Of a stretch of DNA of 64,000 bases, positions 52,506 through 62,656 are shown piece after piece (position 1 is the stretch's first letter; each line of letters begins with the position of its first letter). The notes beneath the pieces are model-generated. The model saw only the letters and a list, made by a program, of their open reading frames with translations, was not told the origin of the DNA and ran no database searches. A program made the translations under genes and the position numbers. This DNA is from Sphingobium xanthum (lineage in GTDB: Bacteria; Pseudomonadota; Alphaproteobacteria; Sphingomonadales; Sphingomonadaceae). The stretch spans positions 310,001 through 374,000 of the forward strand of contig NZ_JAHKKS010000002.1 of the NCBI RefSeq assembly GCF_019737615.1, read 5' to 3'.

Positions 52506-53036
52506 TCAGGCGGCCTTGCGGCTCTTTGCCAGCTTCTTGAGCAACATATCGCGCTTAAGGCGCGAGAGATGATCGATGAAGAGAATGCCTTCGAGATGGT
52601 CCATCTCATGCTGGAGGCAGGTGGACAGAAGCTCGTCCAGCTCTTCCTCATGGATGCGACCCTGCCGGTCCATCCAGCTCGCGCGGATGCGCGCGGGGCG
52701 CTCCACCTCGGCATATTGATCGGGGACGGACAGACAGCCCTCATTATAGATGGACAGTTCCGGCGAGGCATCGACGATCTGCGGATTGATGAACACCAGG
52801 GGCCGCTTGACGGGCGGCGCGTCTTCCTCGTCCGACTCCGGCTCCTGCAGATCGATTACGAGGACGCGCTTGGGCACGCCGACCTGGATCGCCGCCAGCC
52901 CTATGCCCGGCGCGTCGTACATCGTCTCGAACATGTCATCGATCAGCGTCTGCAGCTCGTCGTCGATCGCCTCTACCGGCGTCGAAATGGTCCGCAGCCG
53001 CGGATCGGGAGTCTCGATGATGGGACGGATGGCCAT
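52506..53036 (-). CDS. def: Peptide deformylase
   Basis: A 176-residue enzyme that removes the formyl group from nascent proteins. All three motifs are present: [17 protein letters not shown] (metal Cys) and [11 protein letters not shown] (HEMDH, metal His pair and catalytic Glu). ATG at 53036 gives the usual [14 protein letters not shown] start. Confidence 0.96.
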   Translation of the reverse strand: MAIRPIIETPDPRLRTISTPVEAIDDELQTLIDDMFETMYDAPGIGLAAIQVGVPKRVLVIDLQEPESDEEDAPPVKRPLVFINPQIVDASPELSIYNEGCLSVPDQYAEVERPARIRASWMDRQGRIHEEELDELLSTCLQHEMDHLEGILFIDHLSRLKRDMLLKKLAKSRKAA

Positions 53037-53327
53037 GGCGTGGAGATATGGCGAGAGCCGCCCAAGATCAAGCACCTCCGTTGGCGCTTTGTTCCGATCA
53101 GAGCCATCGGCAAAAAGAGGCGCGGATCATTTGAGAACCGCGCGCGGAAAATTCGCAATGTTTGGCATGACATCCCAAGCCTTGGCGCGAGATGCCAACA
53201 TCTACGTTTGTAGATTTTCAATGAAATGGCTGAAATTCAATGTTTTAGCTGTTTGGCATGGATAGTGCAGTAGTACAGTCGTCAGCCGGTTGGCTGTGCC
53301 CCCAAGTGAGAATTCAGGAGTGAGGAA

Positions 53328-53603
53328 ATGACGTTCGCAAAGACCCCCATCGCCCTTCTGGTCGCAGCTCTTGCCGCTGTTTCCGTCCCCGCCATGGCGG
53401 CTCCCGACGAAGGCAAGCCGCTCCGCGTCGAAGTGAAGGACCGCGCAGGAAGCACCGTCTATTGCGTGACGGAGGAAACGACCGGTTTCGCCGCTCCGCG
53501 CAAGACCTGCCACACCCGCGAGCAGTGGATCGCCAATGGCGCGACCTTCAAGATCACCGCGAAGCGCAACCCCGAGGGCACGGCTCTGGCATCGGCTCAC
53601 TGA
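53328..53603 (+). CDS. Small exported protein with a Cys pair
   Basis: A 91-residue protein with signal peptide (FAKTPIALLVAALAAVSVPAMA) and a compact mature part: VYCVTEETTGFAAPRKTCHTREQWIA with two Cys. Proteins of this style are frequent in sphingomonads; no function is known to me. GAGTGAGGAA precedes the ATG. Confidence 0.75.
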   Translation: MTFAKTPIALLVAALAAVSVPAMAAPDEGKPLRVEVKDRAGSTVYCVTEETTGFAAPRKTCHTREQWIANGATFKITAKRNPEGTALASAH

Positions 53604-53664
53604 TGCACGGGCCCCCGGCGCCACGCCCTTCCCTTGCGGCGTGGCGCCGGATCGGTCTGCTTCC

Positions 53665-54261
53665 CTATCCGATCGGCCGACGGGCCCGCAGCGCCTGCGC
53701 CAGCGTCCCCTCGTCGAGATAATCGAGTTCTCCGCCGACCGGCACGCCATGGGCCAGCTGGGTCAGGCGCACCGGATAGCTCTCCAGGCGCTCGGCGATG
53801 TAGTGCGCGGTGGTCTGCCCTTCGAGCGTGGCATTCATCGCCAGCACGACCTCGTCGATCCCGCCGGCCGCGACCCGCTGAACGAGCGGCGCGATGGCGA
53901 GATCCTCCGGCCGCACGCCGTCCAGCGCGGACAGCCGCCCGCCCAGCACATGGAAGCGGCCGGGGAACAGCCGCGATTTCTCCAGCGCCCAGAGATCCGC
54001 CACATCCTCGACCACACAGAGCGCGCGCCCATCCCGGCGCGGATCGGCACAGATGCCGCAGGGATCGATCGTATCGACATTCCCGCAGATGGAACAATGC
54101 ACCATTCGCTCCTGCACGCTTTCCAGGGCGCGGAGCAGCGGCACCAGCGCCGTATCGCGCCGCTGGAGCAGATGCAGCACCGCCCGACGCGCCGAGCGCG
54201 GGCCAAGGCCGGGCAGGCGGGCCAGCGCCTGGGTGAGCGCATCGATCTCGGGTGAGGACAT
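53665..54261 (-). CDS. recR: Recombination protein RecR
   Basis: A 198-residue RecR: helix-hairpin-helix region [20 protein letters not shown], the Cys4 zinc finger [16 protein letters not shown], and a Toprim domain ([30 protein letters not shown]). Works with RecO and RecF in gap repair. Convergent with the small exported-protein gene. Confidence 0.96.
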   Translation of the reverse strand: MSSPEIDALTQALARLPGLGPRSARRAVLHLLQRRDTALVPLLRALESVQERMVHCSICGNVDTIDPCGICADPRRDGRALCVVEDVADLWALEKSRLFPGRFHVLGGRLSALDGVRPEDLAIAPLVQRVAAGGIDEVVLAMNATLEGQTTAHYIAERLESYPVRLTQLAHGVPVGGELDYLDEGTLAQALRARRPIG

Positions 54262-54314
54262 GGATGCCAAATAAGGGCTTGCACTCGCGCCTTACAAGCG
54301 TTTCAGAAGCCGGC

Positions 54315-55223
54315 ATGCGGATCATCTTCATGGGCACGCCGGATTTCGCGGTGCCAACGCTCGATGCGCTCGTCGCGGCGGGTCACGAGATCGTCGCCGT
54401 CTATACCCAGCCGCCGCGCCCGGCCGGACGCGGCAAGGCGCCGCGCCCCAGCCCTGTGCAGGCGCGCGCGGAGGCGCTTGGCTTGCCCGTGCGCTCGCCG
54501 CTGACCCTGCGCGACGAGGCGGAGCAGATCGCGTTCGACGCTCTGGAGGCCGATGCGGCGGTGGTTGCGGCCTATGGGCTCATCCTGCCGCTGCCGGTGC
54601 TGCATGCGCCGCGCCTGGGCTCGCTCAACGTCCATGCCTCGCTCCTGCCCCGCTGGCGCGGTGCGGCACCGATCCAGCGCGCGATCCTCGCGGGGGACGA
54701 TGAGACCGGCGTCACGATCATGGCAATGGCCAAGGGGCTGGACACCGGGCCGATGCTGGCAACGGTCCGCACACCTGTCGACGGCAAGACGGCGGGGGAA
54801 CTGACCGACGAGTTGGCGAGGAGCGGCGCGGCGCTGATGGTGCAGGTGCTGGGCAATATCGGCGCCTATCCGCCGGTCGTGCAGCCCGAAGAGGGCGTCA
54901 CTTACGCCGCCAAGATCGACAAGGCCGAAAGTCGGATCGATTTCGCTGCCGGGCCGGTCGAGGCGGAGCGGCAGGTGCGTGCGTTCAATCCGGCACCGGG
55001 TGCCTGGACGAGCATCGGCGAGGAGCGGATCAAGATCTTGGCCGCGAGCGTAGAAGAGCGCCCCGGCGAGGCCGGCGTCGTGTTGGACGATGCCGTGCTC
55101 ATCGGCTGCGGCGATCAAGGCGCGCTACGCCCCACATTGGTCCAGCGCGCCGGCAAGGGCGCAATGAGTGCGGCCGAGCTGCTGCGCGGCTTCCCGATCC
55201 CCGCCGGCACGCGGCTGGAATGA
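54315..55223 (+). CDS. fmt: Methionyl-tRNA formyltransferase
   Basis: A 302-residue enzyme that formylates initiator Met-t[21 protein letters not shown] is the standard start, and [33 protein letters not shown] has the catalytic Asn, His and Asp region. ATG at 54315. Its 3' end overlaps truA by four bases. Confidence 0.97.
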   Translation: MRIIFMGTPDFAVPTLDALVAAGHEIVAVYTQPPRPAGRGKAPRPSPVQARAEALGLPVRSPLTLRDEAEQIAFDALEADAAVVAAYGLILPLPVLHAPRLGSLNVHASLLPRWRGAAPIQRAILAGDDETGVTIMAMAKGLDTGPMLATVRTPVDGKTAGELTDELARSGAALMVQVLGNIGAYPPVVQPEEGVTYAAKIDKAESRIDFAAGPVEAERQVRAFNPAPGAWTSIGEERIKILAASVEERPGEAGVVLDDAVLIGCGDQGALRPTLVQRAGKGAMSAAELLRGFPIPAGTRLE

Positions 55224-55960
55224 CTCGCTTTGCTTTCACGGTCGAGTATGACGGGCGGCCCTATATGGGTTGGCAGCGGCAGGCGCATGGGCCGAGCGTG
55301 CAGCAGCATATCGAGGAGGCGCTGGGGCGCATCGTCGGCGCAGTGCCCGTCATCCATTGCGCGGGACGAACCGACGCGGGGGTCCATGCGCTCGGCATGC
55401 GCGCGCATGTCGATCTCGACAAGGCGATCACCCCCTTCCGACTGATGGAAGCGCTCAATGCGCATCTGCGGCCCGAGCCGATCGCGATCCTCGCTTGCGA
55501 GACGGTGGACGATGACTGGCATGCGCGATTCTCGTGCATCGCCCGCGCCTATGAATATCGCATCCTCACGCGCCGCGCGCCGCTCACGATGGAAGCGGGC
55601 CTCATCTGGCGCGTGCCGCATATCCTCGACGGCGAAGCCATGCAGGCGGCGGCGCGGCATCTCGTCGGCCGCCACGACTTCACGACCTTCCGTTCGGCGC
55701 ACTGCCAGGCCGACAGTCCGCTGCGCACGCTCGACCGGCTCGACGTGGTGCAGGCGGGCGAGCGGATCACGGTGCATGCGCAGGCGCGCAGCTTCCTGCA
55801 TCATCAGGTCCGATCGATGGTCGGTTGCCTCGCGCTGGTCGGGATGGGGACATGGTCGGCGGACGACATGAAGGCCGCGCTGGAGGCCAGGGATCGCGCT
55901 GCGCTCGGCTATAATGCGCCACCTGACGGGCTCTATTTCATGCGGGCGGACTATCCCTGA
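55220..55960 (+). CDS. truA: tRNA pseudouridine(38-40) synthase
   Basis: A 246-residue Tru[18 protein letters not shown] start, catalytic Asp in [18 protein letters not shown], and [17 protein letters not shown] near the C-terminus. Overlaps fmt by ATGA, so the two are coupled. Confidence 0.97.
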   Translation: MTRFAFTVEYDGRPYMGWQRQAHGPSVQQHIEEALGRIVGAVPVIHCAGRTDAGVHALGMRAHVDLDKAITPFRLMEALNAHLRPEPIAILACETVDDDWHARFSCIARAYEYRILTRRAPLTMEAGLIWRVPHILDGEAMQAAARHLVGRHDFTTFRSAHCQADSPLRTLDRLDVVQAGERITVHAQARSFLHHQVRSMVGCLALVGMGTWSADDMKAALEARDRAALGYNAPPDGLYFMRADYP

Positions 55961-55972
55961 AGGCGACGCCGC

Positions 55973-57871
55973 TTAGCCGAGATTGAAGAGCCGCGTCAGT
56001 GACTTGTCGAGCATCACAAGCTGCCAGAGCAGGCGGCCGTGGTCCGACGTGCCGTTGCGATGCGCCTCGGCGATGCGGGCGATGCGACGCATGTCGAACC
56101 ATTCGGTCCGCGCCAGTGCCGAGCCGCCGGCGATCGCCCTCGCCTCTCCCGCCAGCGCGCCGCGGAACCACTGGCTGACCGGCGTCGAGAAGCCCATCTT
56201 CTGGCGATAGAGGATATCCATCGGCAGCATGTCCTCCATCGTCTTCTTGAGGAGATATTTGCCCGAGCGGCCATGGATGCGCTGGCGCACTGGCAGGCGC
56301 GCGGCGAACTCGATGAGGCGGTGATCGAGCAGCGGCTCGCGCGCTTCCAGGCTCACGGCCATGCTCATGCGGTCGGTCTTGGTCAGGATGTCGCCGGGCA
56401 GCCAGATCTTGAGATCGGCATATTGCGCGCGGTCGATCGGGTCACGGGCGGGCGCGTCGCGCATCGCGGCGACATAGCGGTCCTCGGCGCGGTGGCCATT
56501 GAGGCCCTGCCTGGCGAGATCAGTGAAGATCGCGGCGCGCTGCGCTCCGGTGGTGATGCCGACCGAGGTCGCATAGGCCTCGCCCGCATCAGCCGCGAGG
56601 CCGAGCAGGGTCGTCTTGGCGCGCAGGAAGCGCGGCGCCCAGTCGGCCTTGGGATAGATGGCGCCGAGCGTGCCGAACACGCCACGCCGCAGAGGTGCGG
56701 GCACGAGGCCGCGGATCATTTCCTCGCGATGCTGAAAGAGATGGCGCCGATAGCCGGCAAAGCCCTCGTCCGCGCCATCGCCCGAGAGCGCGACCGTCAC
56801 CGTCTCGCGCGCCAGCTCGCAGACCCGGAAGGTCGGCAGAGCAGAAGCGTCGGCGAACGGCTCGTCAAAATGGTCTACGAGCTTGTCCATCAGGCCGAAA
56901 TCATCCGGCGAGACGACGCGCGTGCGATGATCGGTGGCGAAACGGCGCGCGATCCGCTCGGCATAGTCGGTCTCGTCCAGCGCAGCGACGTCGAAGCCGA
57001 TCGTGCAGGTCTTGACCGGCTGGCTGCTCGCCTCGGCCATCAAGGCGACGACGGTGCTGCTGTCCACGCCGCCGGAGAGGAATGCGCCGAGCGGCACGTC
57101 CGCAACCATGCGCGAGCGCACGGCCTCGCGCAGGCGGCCGAGAAGCTCGTCCTCCAGATCCTCCTGCTTGCCGCGCTCGCGATCGGAGAAGCTGATGTCC
57201 CAATAGCGGCGCGGCGGCGGCAGCGGGCGGCCACGAATGGCGAGCAGGGTCTCGCCCGCACCGAGCTTCTTGACGCCCTTCACGATCGACGTGTCGTCCG
57301 GCACGTAGCCGTAGGCCAGATAATCCTCGATCGCCGTCAGGTCCGGTACGCGGCGCAGGCCCGGATGGGCGAGCAAGCCCTTCAACTCCGACGCGAAGAT
57401 GAGGCTGCCATCGGCCAGGGTCGCATAATGCAGCGGCTTCACGCCGAAGCGGTCGCGCGCCAGCCAGAGCGACTGGGTGCGCTGATCGTACAGCGCGAAG
57501 GCGAACATGCCGTGCAGCCGATCGACCACGCCCTCGCCCCATTGGCGCCAGCCATGCAGGATGACTTCGGTATCGCTGTTAGTACGGAAGACATGGCCCC
57601 TGGCTTCCAGCTCCGCCCGCAGCGCGCCGAAATTGTAGATCTCGCCATTGAAGGTGATGACGACATCGCCCTCCGGTGTCGCCATGGGTTGGGCGCCACC
57701 GCCGAGGTCGATGATCGAGAGGCGCAGATGGCCGAGGCCGACGCCGGTGGCGCTCCACACGCCCGAGCCGTCAGGGCCGCGATGCTCCATCGGCGCGAGC
57801 ATCGCGCGGACGCGCGCTTCGTCCACGGGCTTGCCGGTCTCGACGAAGAAAATGCCTGCTATGCCGCACAT
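55973..57871 (-). CDS. XrtA-system amidotransferase (asparagine-synthase-like)
   Basis: A 632-residue class II glutamine amidotransferase with N-terminal Cys (MCGIAGIFF), FNGEIYNFGALR and a C-terminal AsnB-type synthetase domain with the pyrophosphate loop FLSGGVDSSTVVAL. Its place next to exosortase A marks it as the amidotransferase of the XrtA/PEP-CTERM exopolysaccharide group (exosortase A system-associated amidotransferase 1). It is the last gene of the locus and may amidate a uronic acid of the polymer. Confidence 0.88.
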   Translation of the reverse strand: MCGIAGIFFVETGKPVDEARVRAMLAPMEHRGPDGSGVWSATGVGLGHLRLSIIDLGGGAQPMATPEGDVVITFNGEIYNFGALRAELEARGHVFRTNSDTEVILHGWRQWGEGVVDRLHGMFAFALYDQRTQSLWLARDRFGVKPLHYATLADGSLIFASELKGLLAHPGLRRVPDLTAIEDYLAYGYVPDDTSIVKGVKKLGAGETLLAIRGRPLPPPRRYWDISFSDRERGKQEDLEDELLGRLREAVRSRMVADVPLGAFLSGGVDSSTVVALMAEASSQPVKTCTIGFDVAALDETDYAERIARRFATDHRTRVVSPDDFGLMDKLVDHFDEPFADASALPTFRVCELARETVTVALSGDGADEGFAGYRRHLFQHREEMIRGLVPAPLRRGVFGTLGAIYPKADWAPRFLRAKTTLLGLAADAGEAYATSVGITTGAQRAAIFTDLARQGLNGHRAEDRYVAAMRDAPARDPIDRAQYADLKIWLPGDILTKTDRMSMAVSLEAREPLLDHRLIEFAARLPVRQRIHGRSGKYLLKKTMEDMLPMDILYRQKMGFSTPVSQWFRGALAGEARAIAGGSALARTEWFDMRRIARIAEAHRNGTSDHGRLLWQLVMLDKSLTRLFNLG

Positions 57872-57882
57872 CGCCGCTGCGC

Positions 57883-59445
57883 CTAGCGGATCGCGAGGCT
57901 GCGGTCAGCCAAATCTTCGATGGGGCCGAGCGCGGTCAGGAAATCGGCAAGCGCCTGTGCCGCGTGCGCCTCACCGTCCGGCCCTTCGGATATCGGGGCG
58001 CTGACGAGAATGGCTGCCGCGCGCTGGTCGCGGCCGAGCAGGCGGACCTTCAGCGTCTCCAGCTTCACGCGGCCGGCTTGGCCCGTGAGAACGCCGCCGA
58101 CGCGATAGAAGCTGTAGACAAGCCGCCGCTCGCCATGCGGACCCTGGATGATCTCGCCACGGGCATGACGCGGCGCGCTTGCCGCAGGCGCGGCCCAGGT
58201 CCAGTCGCCCTCCCCGTCCGGCGCGGCGGCGCCCTGACCGAAACCGACCAGCTCCTTGCCCTCGGCCTGATAAGCGAAGCGCACGATGGCGAGATCGACG
58301 AGGCGGTCCGCGCCGTCACCATATGGGATGACGTACAGACCATCGGCCCCGGTGAAGAAGGGCTCCCAATAGGGTGCGGCCGAGATCGGGAGCCGGTGCC
58401 AGCCCGGAACCGCCGGCGCGATGGCTTCGGCCGGCAAGGGCTGCGCGAGTGCGCGGGACGCGGCCGACCAGCTCATCGGCGCGACCATGATCACCGCCGC
58501 TGCCAGCATCAGGCCCCAGCCAATGCCGCGCCGATCCGCCGCGCCTTGCAGACGTGCAGGATCGAACCACTGCTCGAACGGCGAGCGATCATAGAAAGGA
58601 AAGCCGATGGCGAGCATTGCCATGATCACGAGCGCGAAGAACAGCCAGCCGTAAAGCACATGATCGACCACGACGGCCGAAGCCACGCTGCTGTGATAGG
58701 CGATGAGGATGATGCCGAAGGCGCGCACGCCGTTGGCAAGCAGGCAGAAGATCAGCGCGCTGCCAATGAACAAAGCCCGCCTTGTCATGCTCTTGAAGCA
58801 AAGATGCGCGACGAGCGTCGCGAAGGCGGCCATGGCGATGAGGAAGCCGGTGCCGCTGCACGCCTCGGCCACGCGGAAATAGCCGTTTGGCGTGCTGATG
58901 AAGATGCCGCTGATCTCGGCGGGCACGCCGGCCAGCCAGAGCAGATGGATCGCCATTTTTGCGGTCACGATCTGCAAAGTTGGCTCGGCCTCGGTGCCGA
59001 CCGGAATCATGAAGAAGGCATAGAAGATCGGGAATGCCAGCGCGCGACCGACCGCGGGGCCGAGCGCCGAGAGCACCAGCCCCTGCGCCATGATGACGAG
59101 CGCGGCATGGCGGAACAGCGCCACGCCGGCAGCCCAGCCGAGCAGCCAGGCGAAGGCGCCGACGCCGAGCCAGACGAGGCCGAGCCACCAGCCTTGCGGC
59201 GTCAGCTGTGCCAGTCCTGCGCGACGCTGCCAGACCATCCAGAAGATGATCGCGGGCAGGAAGATGCAGTGGCTGTAGGGCGTGCTGTTCGTCCAGACCC
59301 GGACCAGATCGGCCAGATCGGCATGGAAGAGCATCAGGTAGAGCGCGGCGAGCAGGCCCAGCCGGACGAGCGACTCCCGCCAGCCCGTCGCTTCGCGCAG
59401 GACCAGATGATAGAGGTTCGGCCGCGAGACCGGGACGGCGTTCAT
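57883..59445 (-). CDS. xrtA: Exosortase A fused to an EpsI domain
   Basis: A 520-residue membrane protein. The first about 290 residues form a polytopic exosortase: NTSP-like start (WTNSTPYSHCIFLPAIIFWMV), putative nucleophile Cys in VAEACSGTGFLIAMAAF, Arg in ANGVRAFGIILIAY and His in VVVDHVLYGWLFF. The periplasmic C-terminal half (GWHRLPISAAPYWEPFF ... RRLVYSFYRVGG) is an EpsI domain. It cuts C-terminal PEP-CTERM sorting signals. No PEP-CTERM substrate is seen in this window. The base after CSGT is Gly where many homologues have Arg or another polar residue. Confidence 0.88.
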   Translation of the reverse strand: MNAVPVSRPNLYHLVLREATGWRESLVRLGLLAALYLMLFHADLADLVRVWTNSTPYSHCIFLPAIIFWMVWQRRAGLAQLTPQGWWLGLVWLGVGAFAWLLGWAAGVALFRHAALVIMAQGLVLSALGPAVGRALAFPIFYAFFMIPVGTEAEPTLQIVTAKMAIHLLWLAGVPAEISGIFISTPNGYFRVAEACSGTGFLIAMAAFATLVAHLCFKSMTRRALFIGSALIFCLLANGVRAFGIILIAYHSSVASAVVVDHVLYGWLFFALVIMAMLAIGFPFYDRSPFEQWFDPARLQGAADRRGIGWGLMLAAAVIMVAPMSWSAASRALAQPLPAEAIAPAVPGWHRLPISAAPYWEPFFTGADGLYVIPYGDGADRLVDLAIVRFAYQAEGKELVGFGQGAAAPDGEGDWTWAAPAASAPRHARGEIIQGPHGERRLVYSFYRVGGVLTGQAGRVKLETLKVRLLGRDQRAAAILVSAPISEGPDGEAHAAQALADFLTALGPIEDLADRSLAIR

Positions 59446-60683
59446 GCCGCCCGTGCGGGCGAACGATCGCCGGACAACAGAGAGGCGAGCGGTGCCATGG
59501 CCGCTGCCCAGCTGTAGCGCTGCTCAACGCGGACGCGCGCTGCGGCGCCGATCGCGGCGGCACCGGCGGGATCGGAAAGCAGGGAAATGACGAGGTCCGC
59601 TTCGGCTTCGGGCGTGGGGGCGACGATCAGATCGCGGCCATCGGTCGCATCGATGCCTTCCGCTGCTTCGCCTGAAGCGACGACGGGTTTCGCCATCGCC
59701 ATGGCCTCAAGGATCTTGTTCTGGATACCGCGCGCGATGCGGAGCGGCGCGACGACTACATCGGCAGCGGCGAGCCAGGGGCGGACATCGTCCACCGCGC
59801 CGGTCACCAGCACACCGCCGGTGCCACAGAGCGCACGCACCGGCGGCGCCGGATTGCGGCCGACGATGGCGAAGCGCGCGTCGGCATGTACGGCGCGGAT
59901 CTTCGGGAGGCTGCGCTCGGCGAAATCGATCACCGCTTCGACATTGGGGCGGTAGTCCATCTGCCCGGTGAAGACGATCAGCGGTCCAGTGCCGCGCTCT
60001 CCGGGCGACAAGGGCGCAAAAGCCGCTTCTTGCGCGAAATAATCGAGCGCGACGCCGTTCTCGAGCGCCTGCACGCGGTCGGCGGGAAGACCGTTGGTCT
60101 GCCGGAACAGACCGGCTTCGGCATCGCTCACGAACAGGGAGACGTCCGCCTGCATTGCCACGGCTCGCTCATAGTCGGCCAGAATGCGCCCCTCGCGGCG
60201 ATGGACCCAGCCCATCGGACCGCCCTTGGTCGCGCCATAGGCCGTGAACTTGGCGGAATCGATATCGACGAAATCCATGATGAAGCGGCAGTCGGCGGGC
60301 AATCCCTGCGCATATTGCGCCACTTGTCCGGAGAAGCCGAACACGGTGCTGATCGGTCGCTCGGCGAGTGTCTTGCGGACATAAGCGTGCATCTGCGCGC
60401 TCTCGAACAAGGCGATGGACAGCGGATCTTGCCGGGCGAGGCCGCGCAGCGCCGCCATCGGTTTGTTGCCGGGGCGGCGCACGACGCACTGCGTCGCGCT
60501 GATCTGCGCCATGTCGGCAGCGAAGCTCTCGTCCCGTTCGTCATCGGCGAAGCAGCCGACATGCACGGGGGCCAGTGCCGCCAAGGCGCGCAGCTCGTTG
60601 TGCGAACGGATCTTGTCGCCCCGATCCGGCGGCCAGGGGATGCGATGAGCGAGGAAAAGGATTTCCCCCTGCGCGCCGGGCAT
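59442..60683 (-). CDS. XrtA-system glycosyltransferase (TIGR03087-like)
   Basis: A 413-residue GT4-type glycosyltransferase: ILFLAHRIPWPPDRGDKIRSHNELRAL at the start is the usual sequence of the PEP-CTERM/exosortase-A sugar transferase; the C-terminal half has IVFTGQMDYRPNVEAVIDF and APLRIARGIQNKILEAMAMAKPVVAS, the donor-binding E-x7-E region. ATG at 60683 overlaps the stop of the upstream gene. It adds a sugar to the exopolysaccharide precursor. Confidence 0.87.
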   Translation of the reverse strand: MPGAQGEILFLAHRIPWPPDRGDKIRSHNELRALAALAPVHVGCFADDERDESFAADMAQISATQCVVRRPGNKPMAALRGLARQDPLSIALFESAQMHAYVRKTLAERPISTVFGFSGQVAQYAQGLPADCRFIMDFVDIDSAKFTAYGATKGGPMGWVHRREGRILADYERAVAMQADVSLFVSDAEAGLFRQTNGLPADRVQALENGVALDYFAQEAAFAPLSPGERGTGPLIVFTGQMDYRPNVEAVIDFAERSLPKIRAVHADARFAIVGRNPAPPVRALCGTGGVLVTGAVDDVRPWLAAADVVVAPLRIARGIQNKILEAMAMAKPVVASGEAAEGIDATDGRDLIVAPTPEAEADLVISLLSDPAGAAAIGAAARVRVEQRYSWAAAMAPLASLLSGDRSPARAA

Positions 60684-61741
60684 CAGCCGAGGCCCCGCGC
60701 GATCCAGGGCCCGATCAGATCGGCCACGCTTTTGGGCAGCGCCTTCCACAGCGCGACCTTGCGGGCATATTGCGGCGAGAGCGGATTGATGTCGCGCGGC
60801 TCGTGACCCGGCGCGGCGTGGATGTGATAAGCGAGCGGCGTTGGCTCGAAGCCCCAGTTCTTCTTGTAGTTGGCCGTGCCGGTGCCGACTTTCGACCGGC
60901 CGAAATCGAACGTGTGGCAGCCGCGCGCGCGGCCACGCTGCGTCAGCGCGAAATAGGCGATCTCGTTGGAGCGGGCGTGGCGCGCATTGCGATCGGCGCC
61001 GGCCCAATAGGGCATGACCTTGCCGCCATGGTAGAGCGCCGCGACGGCCGTCAACGGCTCGCCATCCTTCGAGACCAGCACGATCTCGGCGGCATCGCCG
61101 AACGCATCGAGCACTTGCTCGAACATCCCGCGGGGGAAAACCGGCGTGCCAAGATTATGCACCGTGCGGCAATAGAGTGCGTAGAAGGGATCGCGCACGC
61201 TCTGGTCCGAGCCGAAGCGGATGTCGAGTTCGTTGGCGAGGCCCTTGCGGACCTCGGCGCGATGCTTGCGCGGGCAGGCTTCCAGCTCAGCCTCGTCATC
61301 GGCCGCGATCGGGCGGGTGAAGCCGAGATAGGCGTCGGCCTTGGTGATCCAGCCCGCGCCCGGATTGTCGCCGCCGCGCAGCTCGATTGTCGGGCAGGAC
61401 CAGCTCGCGGCGAGGCTGACCGCGCGCGCCGCCAGCGCATCGGCGACCGCTTTGCTCTCCGCCAGGATACCGCCATCGACGGCGAAACCGGAGGAGACCA
61501 GCGCGCGGCCGAAGAGCGGGCTGTGGATGACATTGAGCGGAAGCAGGCCCGCAATCGCGCCGGTCGCGTCGCGCGCCACCAGCATTTCCGCGCTCTGGCC
61601 ATTGCCGCGTGCGACCGCCTTGATCCAGGCCGGGCGATGGAACGGCGTCGACGCCGGATGCGCAACGACCCATTGCTCGATCTGCGCCACGCTCTGCGCA
61701 TCTTCGAGATCGACCTGGCTGATGAGGAGGTCGGTTGCCAT
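60683..61741 (-). CDS. XrtA-system FemAB-like protein (GNAT fold)
   Basis: A 352-residue protein of the FemAB-related family that accompanies exosortase A: FHRPAWIKAVARG, CPRKHRAEVRKGLANEL, and FDFGRSKVGTGTANYKKNWGFEPTPLAYHI. FemAB relatives move amino acids from aminoacyl-tRNA; the exact reaction in this locus is not known. Translationally coupled to the glycosyltransferase. Confidence 0.85.
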   Translation of the reverse strand: MATDLLISQVDLEDAQSVAQIEQWVVAHPASTPFHRPAWIKAVARGNGQSAEMLVARDATGAIAGLLPLNVIHSPLFGRALVSSGFAVDGGILAESKAVADALAARAVSLAASWSCPTIELRGGDNPGAGWITKADAYLGFTRPIAADDEAELEACPRKHRAEVRKGLANELDIRFGSDQSVRDPFYALYCRTVHNLGTPVFPRGMFEQVLDAFGDAAEIVLVSKDGEPLTAVAALYHGGKVMPYWAGADRNARHARSNEIAYFALTQRGRARGCHTFDFGRSKVGTGTANYKKNWGFEPTPLAYHIHAAPGHEPRDINPLSPQYARKVALWKALPKSVADLIGPWIARGLG

Positions 61742-61755
61742 GTCCGGCCAATGTC

Positions 61756-62619
61756 TCAATGGACGACCGGGAAAGCGACGGCGCGGGCGCGCTCATTGGC
61801 GACGAAGCTGTCGATCCGTCCCCAGCGGAAATCGCCGAGCAGCCGCTCCAGCTTGCCCGCCATCGCGCCGAGATTGGTGTAGTGCCGTACTTTCGAGCGC
61901 AGCGGCGCATTCGGCACGCGCGGCTGGCCGGGATCTATCTCCCACGGGTGGAAATAGAGGATCGCGGGCCGCTCGTCCTGCTCGGTCACCTGCTTGAGTG
62001 CCCAGCGCGACAGGCCATAAGGCAGCAGGCGGAAAAAGCCCCCGCCCCCGGCCGGCAGCACGCGCGAGCCGAGCCGCGCGGTCGTCACCGGCAATTCGAC
62101 GAGATCGCTGCCCGCGACGGGCAAGAAGGAAAAGCGTGGCGCCTGCGGCCAGCCATAATGATCATGCACGATCGGCGCGACACTGCTCGAATAGGTATAG
62201 CCCGCCTCGGCGAGGACCGGATGGGCCCAGGGAGTGCGCTGATCGATCGAAAAGCTCGGCGCGCGATAGCCGGTGACCTTCACGCCGCCCGCCTGCTCCA
62301 GCAGGTCGCGGGCTTTCGCGAGATCGGCGCGGAATTCGTCCGCATCCATGAGGAACACGCGCTTGTGATCATAGCCATGACTGGCGAGTTCGTGCCCGGA
62401 CTCGACGATCCGGCAGATCAGCGCCGGATGGCGCTCGGCGACCCAGCCCAAGGTGAAGAACGTGCCGACCACGCCCGCCTGCGCGAACATATCCAGCACG
62501 GCTTGCGTGTTGCGCTCGACCCGGCTCTCGCAACCGTCCCAGGCGGCACGATCGATGACGCGCTCGAACGCGCCAACCTGAAACCAATCCTCAATGTCAA
62601 CAGACAAGCCATTGAGCAC
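61756..62619 (-). CDS. XrtA-system polysaccharide deacetylase
   Basis: A 287-residue CE4-type deacetylase: SVDIEDWFQVGAF with the metal Asp pair, SHGYDHKRVF giving the HxxxH metal ligands, RAPSFSID, and ILYFHPWEIDPGQPR at the end, which is typical of the XrtA-associated group. It removes acetyl groups from the extracellular polymer or its precursor. Begins 37 bases after the ATPase gene. Confidence 0.9.
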   Translation of the reverse strand: MLNGLSVDIEDWFQVGAFERVIDRAAWDGCESRVERNTQAVLDMFAQAGVVGTFFTLGWVAERHPALICRIVESGHELASHGYDHKRVFLMDADEFRADLAKARDLLEQAGGVKVTGYRAPSFSIDQRTPWAHPVLAEAGYTYSSSVAPIVHDHYGWPQAPRFSFLPVAGSDLVELPVTTARLGSRVLPAGGGGFFRLLPYGLSRWALKQVTEQDERPAILYFHPWEIDPGQPRVPNAPLRSKVRHYTNLGAMAGKLERLLGDFRWGRIDSFVANERARAVAFPVVH

Positions 62620-62656
62620 AGGTCATTCCCTCGATTCGAGTACGCGCGGCGCGCTC

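Noticed and set aside
56039-57886. 615-codon open frame opposite the XrtA amidotransferase
   Set aside because: The minus-strand protein has a complete amidotransferase/AsnB pattern; the plus-strand frame is a shadow.
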